Shown: positions 1 through 7,523 of the stretch, in pieces | Layout of the letters: each line of letters starts with the position of its first letter | Numbering within the stretch: the first letter of the stretch is position 1 | Notes under the pieces: generated by a model | The model's input: only the letters and a program-made list of their open reading frames with translations | Told to the model about the DNA's origin: nothing | The model's database searches: none | Origin: Pelistega europaea | GTDB lineage: Bacteria; Pseudomonadota; Gammaproteobacteria; Burkholderiales; Burkholderiaceae_B | Direction of reading: 5' to 3' | NCBI RefSeq assembly: GCF_013133775.1 | Contig: NZ_JABGBO010000007.1 | Coordinates: 88,920-152,919 of the forward strand | DNA length: 64,000 nucleotides | Made by a program: the position numbers and the translations under genes

Positions 1-2
1 CT

Positions 3-65
3 CAACTATTAAACGAAGGTCTTACTATCTTCGAAAGCGTTCTACGAGAAACTAATCAACTTTAA
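3..65 (+). CDS. C-terminal fragment of a gene entering from the left, possibly a class III aminotransferase
   Basis: An open frame runs from the window edge to TAA at 63-65 and encodes about 20 residues ending LRETNQL. It stops 30 bases before hglS, which has its own ribosome binding site, so both probably share a transcript. The helical tail (LLNEGLTIFESVL) resembles the ends of PLP-dependent class III aminotransferases. An aminotransferase acting on 2-aminoadipate would fit this lysine pathway. The fragment is too short to prove either the family or the substrate. Confidence 0.4.
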   Translation, partial: QLLNEGLTIFESVLRETNQL

Positions 66-95
66 ATTATTAAGACTTAAAACAAAGGAGCAGAT

Positions 96-1469
96 ATGTC
101 TAACTGGGCAAATGCAGACAGCATTCGTATGAAATTCTCTTTATTAATGTCGGATATGTATCAAACAGAGGTACCACTTTACGGAAAATTAGTGGATCTT
201 GTTGCCGACGTTAATCGTGACACGCTAGCTAAAGATCCTGAAATCAAAGCCATTCTTGAGAAAACTGGTGAGATGCCTCGTCTTAACCTAGAGCGTCACG
301 GAGCAATCCGTATTGGTAAAGCGGAAGAGCTTTTCAATATCCGTCGAGTATTTGCAGTGATGGGTATGTACCCCGTTGGCTATTATGACTTGGCTCCAGC
401 TGGCGTACCTGTACACTCTACTGTATTTCGAGCAATTGATTCTGAGTCTCTTAATAACTGTCCATTCCGTATTTTCACCTCACTACTTCGTCTTGAACTA
501 ATTGATAACGAAGCGCTTCGCAATACAGCTGCAGAGATTCTCGCCAAACGTCAAATTTTCACCCCTCGCTGTTTAGAACTTGTGGAGTTATTTGAGAAAA
601 ATGGTGGATTAACTGAAGAACAAGCGGATGAGTTTGTGCGTGAAGCATTGGAAACTTTCCGCTGGCACCAAGACTCCCCAGTATCTAAAGAGTTGTACCA
701 ACAACTACATGATCAACATCGCCTAATTGCAGATATTGTGGCATTTAAAGGACCACATATCAACCACCTCACTCCACGCACATTGGATATTGATGCCGTA
801 CAAGTAGGCATGAAAGACCGTGGTATTACACCTAAAGCAGTCGTCGAAGGACCTCCACGTCGTAAATGCCCTATCCTACTTCGTCAAACCAGTTTCAAGG
901 CACTTGAAGAAAAAGTAGTATTTGCCGGTGGTGGTGATACAGCCGGTAGTCACACAGCTCGTTTTGGTGAAATCGAACAACGTGGAGTAGCCGTGACTGA
1001 GAAAGGCCGTAAACTCTATGATGAATTACTCAAAGCTACTCGTGCAGCAGTTGGTGGAGCCCCAACAGAGGCAAATCGAGATCAATATATGCAGACACTG
1101 ACAGAGAAATTCAGCGTTTATCCTGATACATATGATGAATTACGCCAACAAGGTCTTGCTTTCTTCCACTACACAGTAAACGAAGGAAAATCTGTTGACC
1201 ACAAAGTCACTGCCAACGACTTAGAAGCATTAATCGCAGAAGGCATTATTGATTTTGAACCTATTGTTTACGAAGACTTCTTGCCTGTTTCTGCTGCCGG
1301 TATTTTCCAATCTAACCTAGGCGAAAACGGTCAAAAACAATACGACGAAAATTCTAATCGTCAAGAGTTTGAGAAAGCCTTGGGAGCAACTGTAGCCAAT
1401 GAAATTGCCCTTTATGAAGCTACACAACAAAAATCCATTGATTTCTGTTTAGCCCAGCTGAATAAATAA
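96..1469 (+). CDS. hglS: 2-oxoadipate dioxygenase/decarboxylase (HglS, DUF1338)
   Basis: This 457-residue protein matches the DUF1338/YdcJ family. Its characterised member, HglS of Pseudomonas putida, converts 2-oxoadipate to D-2-hydroxyglutarate with an Fe(II)-dependent oxygenase mechanism. The metal ligands reported there (as I recall, His70, His226, Glu294, with the substrate arginine Arg74) appear here at His68, His224, Glu292 and Arg72, a constant offset of two. The ATG follows a strong AAAGGAG. It lies next to amaA, amaB and ydiJ homologues, which supply its substrate and consume its product. It is a cytosolic enzyme of lysine catabolism. The family and role are well supported by both residues and context. 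Confidence 0.93.
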   Translation: MSNWANADSIRMKFSLLMSDMYQTEVPLYGKLVDLVADVNRDTLAKDPEIKAILEKTGEMPRLNLERHGAIRIGKAEELFNIRRVFAVMGMYPVGYYDLAPAGVPVHSTVFRAIDSESLNNCPFRIFTSLLRLELIDNEALRNTAAEILAKRQIFTPRCLELVELFEKNGGLTEEQADEFVREALETFRWHQDSPVSKELYQQLHDQHRLIADIVAFKGPHINHLTPRTLDIDAVQVGMKDRGITPKAVVEGPPRRKCPILLRQTSFKALEEKVVFAGGGDTAGSHTARFGEIEQRGVAVTEKGRKLYDELLKATRAAVGGAPTEANRDQYMQTLTEKFSVYPDTYDELRQQGLAFFHYTVNEGKSVDHKVTANDLEALIAEGIIDFEPIVYEDFLPVSAAGIFQSNLGENGQKQYDENSNRQEFEKALGATVANEIALYEATQQKSIDFCLAQLNK

Positions 1470-1504
1470 TTATGTATCCGTGGTATCGCTCCTACCCATA
1501 ACCG

Positions 1505-1516
1505 AGTGGTACCACT
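1505..1516. promoter_or_regulatory. 12-bp perfect palindrome between hglS and the transporter gene
   Basis: AGTGGTACCACT is a perfect palindrome 44 bases before the transporter start, in the 90-base gap after hglS. It could be an operator or a small mRNA hairpin. There is no T-run after it, so a terminator is unlikely. Function is not established. Confidence 0.3.
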
Positions 1517-1559
1517 TAACCATCACATATTAACAATAAAAATCGTAGGAGTAATTTCT

Positions 1560-2810
1560 ATGAAAGCTTTATTTAGAGCCTATTTACGCCAATCATTTAT
1601 GCTAAAAATGACTACTGGCTTTGTTTTGGGGATTGTTCTAGGTCTTATTTTGGGGCCATCTAGTGACATATTGGCTCCTCTAGGTAAATTATTTTTGAAT
1701 TTACTCAAAATGATTGTTATCCCATTAGTTGCTCTGGCACTTATGGTAGCAGTTAATCACTCTAATCCTCGCGAACTGGGGCGTATTGGTCTAAAAATCT
1801 TCCCTTTCTATATTTTTGCAACAGGGGTTTCAGTTGTTTTAGGTATTTTCCTTGCCAAATGGACACACCCAGGCGTAGGTTTAAGCCTACCCTCTAATGC
1901 ACAAGTGGTGGTGCCAGAAAAGCCATCGTTCATGGATACCCTAATTAACATGGTTCCTAGCAACGTATTCTCAGCACTCTCCAAAGGCGACATCCTAGCA
2001 GTGGTGTTTGTGTCTATCGTAGTAGGGTTAGCTATCTTATTTTTACGTCATTCTAGTAATGACAGAGAGCGTGAAATGGGGGAATTAATCTTCCGCATCG
2101 TTGACGCTGCTAATGAAGTTGTTACCAAGATTCTTAATGGTATTTTGCAATATGCACCTCTCGGGGTAGTTGGTATTACCGCTAATACTGTTGGTAACCA
2201 AGGTATGGATTTAGTGATTGCCTTAAGTAAATTTATTGGTACTTCTTACATCGGGGTTATTCTACTCATCATAGTGGTATATCCCATCATGATGAAAGTA
2301 TTTGGTGTGCAAGTTCTCAAATTCTACCGTGATGTCAAAGAAGCCATGTTTACCTCTTTTGTAACTAGTAGCAGTTTAGGAACTCTTCCTATCACATTGA
2401 AATGTGCTGAAAAAGCCGGTATCGGTGAGCGTGTTGCTCGTTTAACCTTGCCTATCGGGGCGACCGTCAACATGAATGGTACTGCCTTACGTTTTGGTGT
2501 TGCAGTCATTTTCGCTGCTGAAATTACAGGTCTACATTTCTCTGTCGGTGATTTAGCTACTATCGTCATCATTGGTACGATGGCAGCCGTTGGTACTGCT
2601 GGTGTTCCTGGGGCTGGGTTGATTGGTATGTCTATCGTATTTACACAAGCAGGCCTACCTATTGAAATTGTAGCCCTCACTGCTGGTATCAATATTCTTG
2701 TTGATATGGTTTTCACTCTCGGTAATGTGACTGGTGATTTAGTGGGTGCCAAAATTGTAGATCAGACTGAAAAAGGACATCCTGATCACGATAATGTCGA
2801 AAACACATAA
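1560..2810 (+). CDS. DAACS-family (GltP/EAAT-like) amino acid:cation symporter with altered substrate site
   Basis: This inner-membrane symporter has about 416 residues. The start at 1560 is chosen because TAGGAG lies just upstream; a longer frame from 1506 has no ribosome binding site. Family landmarks are clear: the hairpin-1 motif TSSSLGTLP, the TM7 motif NMNGT and the TM8 stretch DMVFTLGNVTGD. Two key positions differ from glutamate/aspartate carriers. The TM7 NMDGT aspartate, a Na+ ligand in GltPh, is asparagine. The TM8 arginine that binds the side-chain carboxylate (Arg397 in GltPh) is phenylalanine. Acidic amino acids are therefore unlikely substrates. The place between hglS and amaB suggests uptake of lysine, pipecolate or a related compound. 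The family is secure; the substrate is inference. Confidence 0.88.
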   Translation: MKALFRAYLRQSFMLKMTTGFVLGIVLGLILGPSSDILAPLGKLFLNLLKMIVIPLVALALMVAVNHSNPRELGRIGLKIFPFYIFATGVSVVLGIFLAKWTHPGVGLSLPSNAQVVVPEKPSFMDTLINMVPSNVFSALSKGDILAVVFVSIVVGLAILFLRHSSNDREREMGELIFRIVDAANEVVTKILNGILQYAPLGVVGITANTVGNQGMDLVIALSKFIGTSYIGVILLIIVVYPIMMKVFGVQVLKFYRDVKEAMFTSFVTSSSLGTLPITLKCAEKAGIGERVARLTLPIGATVNMNGTALRFGVAVIFAAEITGLHFSVGDLATIVIIGTMAAVGTAGVPGAGLIGMSIVFTQAGLPIEIVALTAGINILVDMVFTLGNVTGDLVGAKIVDQTEKGHPDHDNVENT

Positions 2811-2866
2811 ATCATCACAACAAATAATCTGTGAAATTTTAATGATATTTTAAAAAGGAGCAAACA

Positions 2867-4372
2867 ATGAGCAATGCTGTTGTTAATGAATTACTAAATA
2901 AAATGGGGGTATGCCCTAAAAGCTACACAGAAGGAACGCTCTCTGTACGTTCACCTATTGATGGGGCAACTATTGGCACTGTTGTTGAACATACCGAGGC
3001 AGATGTAGAAACCCAAATTCAAAATGCCCAAAAAGCATTTGAGGCATGGCGCAAAGTTCCCGCTCCTCGTCGTGGAGAGCTCGTTCGTATTCTTGGCAAT
3101 GTTTTACGTGAACACAAAGAAGACCTTGGTAAGTTAGTGTCACTTGAAGCAGGTAAAATCACTCAAGAAGGTCTTGGCGAAGTACAAGAAATGATTGATA
3201 TTTGCGACTTTGCTGTTGGTTTATCACGTCAACTATATGGTTTAACTATTGCCTCTGAACGCCCAGGTCATCATATGCGTGAGACCTGGCACCCACTAGG
3301 CGTAGTAGGTATTATTTCTGCCTTCAACTTCCCTGTCGCTGTATGGTCATGGAATGCAGCTCTTGCTCTTGTATGTGGTAACTCTATCATCTGGAAACCA
3401 TCAGAAAAAACTCCGCTTACTGCTTTAGCTTGCCAAGCCCTATTTGAAAAAGCAGTTGCCCAGTTTGGCAGTGATGCACCTGCTAACCTATCACAAGTCT
3501 TAGTTGGTAACAGCGTGATTGGTGATAAATTAGTCACTGACCACCGTGTACCTTTGATTAGTGCCACAGGTAGTACTCGTATGGGTCAAATCGTTGGTCC
3601 TAAAGTGGCGCAGCGTTTTGGCCGCAGCATCCTAGAGCTTGGTGGCAACAATGCCATGATTCTTGCTCCTAGTGCTGATTTAGACCTAGCTATTCGTGGC
3701 ATCCTTTTCGCTGCTGTAGGTACTGCTGGTCAACGTTGCACAACATTACGTCGCCTTATCGTACACGAATCAGTAAAAGACGAAGTCTTAGCAAAAGTGA
3801 AAAAGGCCTACCAATCCGTCACTATCGGCAATCCTTTAGAGGGTAATCTTGTTGGTCCACTGATTGACAAACAAATCTTTGATCAAATGCAAAACATGCT
3901 TGAAAAAGCTCGTGCAGCAGGCGGTAAAGTGTTTGGTGGCAACCGTGTATTAGCTGACAAATACCCTGATGCCTACTATGTTGAGCCAGCCATTGTCGAA
4001 ATGGATAGCCAAAATGAGGTTGTCAAGACTGAGACCTTTGCTCCCATTATGTATGTGATGACATACAAAGAGCTTGACGAAGCAATTACTATGCAAAATG
4101 ATGTACCACAAGGTCTTTCTTCTTGCATTTTCACCAACGATATTCGTGAAGCAGAATACTTCCTTTCTGCCGCAGGTAGTGACTGCGGTATTGCCAATGT
4201 CAACATCGGTACAAGCGGTGCAGAAATTGGAGGTGCATTCGGTGGTGAAAAAGAAACTGGCGGTGGTCGTGAATCAGGTTCAGATGCATGGAAAGCGTAC
4301 ATGCGCCGTCAAACCAATACGGTAAATTACTCGCGTGATTTACCATTAGCTCAAGGTATTAACTTCGGTTAA
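2867..4372 (+). CDS. amaB: L-aminoadipate-6-semialdehyde / piperideine-6-carboxylate dehydrogenase (AmaB, ALDH7 family)
   Basis: This 501-residue NAD(P)-dependent aldehyde dehydrogenase is of the ALDH7A1/antiquitin type. It oxidises 2-aminoadipate 6-semialdehyde, which equilibrates with piperideine-6-carboxylate, to 2-aminoadipate. The NAD-binding region (FNFPVAVWSWNAALAL), the general-base motif ELGGNNA and the catalytic cysteine in GTAGQRCTTLRR are all present. The C-terminal FGGEKETGGGRESGSDAWK is characteristic of the family. AAAAAGGAG lies before the ATG. P. putida also has amaB near amaA and hglS, which supports the specific assignment over a generic aldehyde dehydrogenase. The protein is cytosolic and full length. 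Confidence 0.93.
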   Translation: MSNAVVNELLNKMGVCPKSYTEGTLSVRSPIDGATIGTVVEHTEADVETQIQNAQKAFEAWRKVPAPRRGELVRILGNVLREHKEDLGKLVSLEAGKITQEGLGEVQEMIDICDFAVGLSRQLYGLTIASERPGHHMRETWHPLGVVGIISAFNFPVAVWSWNAALALVCGNSIIWKPSEKTPLTALACQALFEKAVAQFGSDAPANLSQVLVGNSVIGDKLVTDHRVPLISATGSTRMGQIVGPKVAQRFGRSILELGGNNAMILAPSADLDLAIRGILFAAVGTAGQRCTTLRRLIVHESVKDEVLAKVKKAYQSVTIGNPLEGNLVGPLIDKQIFDQMQNMLEKARAAGGKVFGGNRVLADKYPDAYYVEPAIVEMDSQNEVVKTETFAPIMYVMTYKELDEAITMQNDVPQGLSSCIFTNDIREAEYFLSAAGSDCGIANVNIGTSGAEIGGAFGGEKETGGGRESGSDAWKAYMRRQTNTVNYSRDLPLAQGINFG

Positions 4373-4388
4373 TCCTCCAGCTCCAGTA

Positions 4389-4429
4389 TTGTTGATAGAG
4401 TGTCCTCTCAACCGATACTCTATCAACAA
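4389..4429. terminator. 13-bp perfect hairpin after amaB
   Basis: The arms TTGTTGATAGAGT (4389-4401) and ACTCTATCAACAA (4417-4429) are exactly complementary around a 15-base loop, 16 bases after the amaB stop. No T-run follows on the plus strand, so it may be a weak terminator, an mRNA 3' stabiliser, or a hairpin that lowers expression of the next gene. Confidence 0.5.
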
Positions 4430-4505
4430 CCCATAAAAATAAAGGCGAAAAGTAGTACTGCCACATCCCCCACATCAATGTTTAATCTGTTTGAGGAGAC
4501 AAATC

Positions 4506-5978
4506 ATGAGTGATCTGAATAATCCCACCAACAACCCAGCAAATGAGTCTCTGGGACTCCCCAAAAGCAATAATTTTTTACTAGACATTGCACCTCTCTT
4601 GCTTACTGTTATCATTATGGCAGTGCAATTCCTCTACTTTAAAGAGATTTCTGCTCATGTTCCCTTAATCATCGGTGTCATGATTACCGGCTTGTTTGTG
4701 CGCCTACGTCATGGCAAGTGGATGGACATGGAAAACTATATGTACAAAATCGTTAAGATTGGTCTTCCTGCTACCGTCGTATTACTCTCTGTTGGTGCAC
4801 TTATCGCCGCATGGATTGTTGCTGGTACAGTCCCCACTATTTTGTACTATGGTTTTGGGTGGTTCTCTCCTGGCAGTTTTCTATTCTCAGTGTGTTTACT
4901 TTGCTCCATTGTGTCCGTTGCCACTGGTACTAGCTGGGGTACATTAGGCACTGTAGGTTTAGCTCTAATGGGGATAGGTGAGGGTCTTGGAATTCCAGCA
5001 GCAATGACTTGCGGTGCCATTGTATCTGGAGCATTCTTTGGTGATAAGATGTCCCCGCTTTCTGACACCACTAACTTGACTCCAGCAGTCGCAGAAATTG
5101 GTCTTTGGGAACATATCAAAGGCATGTTACCAACAACAATCCCTGCTATGGTTATCGCCCTTGCCATTTATGCTTATTTGGGTATGGACTATACCAATAC
5201 CGTTGCTGATACCTCTCGTATTGATGCCATTCGTGACAATATGCTGGCACATTACAATATTTCTTTAATCACCCTTATCCCTGCTGTTGTGGTTATTGGT
5301 GCTGCCATCTTAAAATTCCCTGCACTTCCCACCTTGTTAATAGGAACACTCATCGCTTCGGTTATTGCTGTATTTTCTCAAGGGGTCAGTGTACATGAGC
5401 TATTTAAAATCCTATTAGATGGCTATAAATCAACAACAGGGCTTGAAATAGTGGATAAGCTCTTATCCAAAGGCGGTATCATGTCAATGACTTGGGTAAC
5501 TGTATTGACTATTTTGGCCTTATCTTTTGTAGGCTCATTAGAGTACTATGGCACATTACGAGCCATCAAAGAAAAAGTCCGCAAGGTAGTTAAGGGACGT
5601 TTAGGTCTTGCTTTAACATCTTATGGAGTGACAATCGGTGTAGGGGTAACAACAGCAGACGTATATACGACATTAACCCTGTCTGGTCGTATTATGAAGG
5701 ATCGCTACACAGACCTGGGCTATAGTCGTACTAACTTAACCCGTGCCACAGAGGACTGCGGTACACTCTTATCTCCGCTAATCCCATGGAACATGGGGGG
5801 AGCTTTCGTGGCTGGTGCTATGGGAGTGGCAACACTTACCTATGCTCCATACTCATTTGCTTGCTGGCTATCCCCCTTATTTGGTCTATTATGGGCAGTG
5901 ACTGGGGTGTTCTTTCCTAAGGCGTCCAAAGCAGAACTTGAACATACCAATAAACCAGCTCACTGGGAGGGTGCATAA
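4506..5978 (+). CDS. NhaC-family Na+/H+ antiporter-like transporter, candidate lysine/pipecolate carrier
   Basis: This is a 490-residue polytopic membrane protein of the NhaC family. The start at 4506 follows GAGGAGA; a TTG at 4491 in the same frame would overlap that site. The family core is visible: GTSWGTLGTVG, then SGAFFGDKMSPLSDTTNLTPA, and in the second half TRATEDCGTLLSPLIPWNMGG. NhaC relatives include malate/lactate antiporters and the group named LysW, which comparative genomics proposed as lysine transporters. Sitting between amaB and amaA, this copy is a plausible importer for the pathway substrate. I see no lysine riboswitch in front of it. The family is clear; the substrate is inference. 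Confidence 0.85.
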   Translation: MSDLNNPTNNPANESLGLPKSNNFLLDIAPLLLTVIIMAVQFLYFKEISAHVPLIIGVMITGLFVRLRHGKWMDMENYMYKIVKIGLPATVVLLSVGALIAAWIVAGTVPTILYYGFGWFSPGSFLFSVCLLCSIVSVATGTSWGTLGTVGLALMGIGEGLGIPAAMTCGAIVSGAFFGDKMSPLSDTTNLTPAVAEIGLWEHIKGMLPTTIPAMVIALAIYAYLGMDYTNTVADTSRIDAIRDNMLAHYNISLITLIPAVVVIGAAILKFPALPTLLIGTLIASVIAVFSQGVSVHELFKILLDGYKSTTGLEIVDKLLSKGGIMSMTWVTVLTILALSFVGSLEYYGTLRAIKEKVRKVVKGRLGLALTSYGVTIGVGVTTADVYTTLTLSGRIMKDRYTDLGYSRTNLTRATEDCGTLLSPLIPWNMGGAFVAGAMGVATLTYAPYSFACWLSPLFGLLWAVTGVFFPKASKAELEHTNKPAHWEGA

Positions 5979-6028
5979 TTGCTCTAGCCTCAGTGCTAGC
6001 CTAATTAGTGGTGCTATCTACCCATAGG

Positions 6029-6087
6029 ATAACAAGCTCCTTAATAGAGCAAAGCCACTTGTTATTTGATTTCAATTAGCAAGTGGC
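6029..6087 (+). promoter_or_regulatory. Two mutually exclusive hairpins in the amaA leader
   Basis: ATAACAAG (6029-6036) pairs with CTTGTTAT (6058-6065). GCCACTTG (6054-6061) pairs with CAAGTGGC (6080-6087). The two perfect 8-bp stems share the CTTG at 6058-6061, so both cannot form together. They lie 125-180 bases before the amaA start in a 233-base gap. The layout resembles an attenuator or switch, but no T-run or leader peptide is evident. Confidence 0.4.
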
Positions 6088-6211
6088 GTAATCTCTACAG
6101 TGTCTTGACTAAAGGTCTGATTAATCCATCAGCCATTGAGTGAATACATTGTTTACAAACATTAAACTATTGCAGGTGACATTACTGCCATCAGAACCCA
6201 AGGAATTAGAT

Positions 6212-7498
6212 ATGTTGCAAGATAAAATCCTTTGGCCAACACTTGTTGACTCGATTGAACGCTTTCCCAAACTGACCAACCATTCTGTTGCCGATGTCTG
6301 CGTCATCGGTGGAGGTTATACAGGACTCTCTGCTGCGATTCACCTCGCTGAAGCAGGGCACCGTGTTGTATTGCTAGAGGCACACCATATCGGGGCGGGT
6401 GGTTCTGGTCGTAATGTAGGCCTAGTCAATGCAGGTACTTGGGCTAAACCAGACGATTTAAACAAGTATCTTGGAGAAAAGGCTGGCGAAAAACTCACAG
6501 CTGCTCTTGGTGCTGCACCCAAACTTGTATTTGATACTATTGACCGCCTTGGCATTGATGCTCAAGACACTCGCACAGGTAACCTACATATGGGACACAA
6601 TGCTGCAGGAGAGGCAGATGTCGACGAACGTTATCGTCAACTTTCACGCCGTGGAGCCGATGTTGAGGTACTCACAGGAGCCAAATGTCATGAGTATTGC
6701 GGTACCACCTCTATTCAAAAGGCCTTGTTAGATAAACGTGCAGGTACTGTCAACCCCTATGCCTATGTCGTAGGTCTATCTAAAGCAGCCCACAATCTTG
6801 GGGTACTAATTTATGAAGATACGTCAGTTACGCGTATTGAAAAAGATGGTAGCCAATGGCGTGTCTGCACATCTAATGGTCAAATTAAAACAGATAAGGT
6901 CATCATCAGTACCAATGCTTACACAGAAGGTGAATGGACAGACATTCTCAAGACCATTTACTTTGTTTGCTACTATCAAATTGCCACTGAGCCTCTTGAA
7001 GGAGAGATTTCAAGAAAAATCCTTCCTTATCGTAATGGTTCTTGGGATACTCGCCAAGCGCTCTCAAGTATCCGACGAGACAAAGACGACCGTTTATTAT
7101 TCGGTACTGTAGGTCTCTCAGAAAACAAAGAAAGCCTTTATGTTGCTTGGGCGAATACCATGCTAAAAAAGTACTTCCCTGAGCTATCTGGAAAAGCAAA
7201 TTGGCAATATCGCTGGTGTGGTCGTTTCGGTTTTACAACTGACCATATTATGCGTATTTTTGAGCCAGCACCAGGTATCGTCGCTGCTACAGCCTACAAT
7301 GGACGTGGTATTACAACAGGTACACTTTTGGGTAAAGCCTTTGCACAATACCTACAAGATGATAATCGAGATGCTTTGCCTCTACCTTTTACCAAATTGG
7401 AGGATAATATCATTTCCTTTCGTGGTCTTCGCTCTTCTTTGTATGATACAGGATTAGCACTCTACCATGCTGGACAGTGTTTAAAAATTATCGCCTAA
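6212..7498 (+). CDS. amaA: FAD-dependent L-pipecolate oxidase (AmaA-like)
   Basis: This 428-residue FAD oxidoreductase belongs to the DAO/GlyA-type family. The dinucleotide-binding motif VIGGGYTGLSAAIHLAE lies near residues 27-43, followed by GAGGSGRNVGLVNAG. The start at 6212 is chosen for the AAGGAATT just upstream and because the protein then has the length expected for P. putida AmaA; an upstream extension to 6140 lacks a ribosome binding site. AmaA oxidises L-pipecolate to piperideine-6-carboxylate, the AmaB substrate. The neighbours amaB, hglS and ydiJ make this assignment more likely than a general amino-acid oxidase. Substrate specificity is inferred from similarity and context. Confidence 0.85.
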   Translation: MLQDKILWPTLVDSIERFPKLTNHSVADVCVIGGGYTGLSAAIHLAEAGHRVVLLEAHHIGAGGSGRNVGLVNAGTWAKPDDLNKYLGEKAGEKLTAALGAAPKLVFDTIDRLGIDAQDTRTGNLHMGHNAAGEADVDERYRQLSRRGADVEVLTGAKCHEYCGTTSIQKALLDKRAGTVNPYAYVVGLSKAAHNLGVLIYEDTSVTRIEKDGSQWRVCTSNGQIKTDKVIISTNAYTEGEWTDILKTIYFVCYYQIATEPLEGEISRKILPYRNGSWDTRQALSSIRRDKDDRLLFGTVGLSENKESLYVAWANTMLKKYFPELSGKANWQYRWCGRFGFTTDHIMRIFEPAPGIVAATAYNGRGITTGTLLGKAFAQYLQDDNRDALPLPFTKLEDNIISFRGLRSSLYDTGLALYHAGQCLKIIA

Positions 7499-7523
7499 AC
7501 TTTTTAGTACCCTTTTTTACGCC

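Noticed and set aside
2324..2752. 142-residue minus-strand frame inside the DAACS transporter
   Set aside because: Antisense shadow of a conserved membrane protein, with no start signal or recognisable domain.
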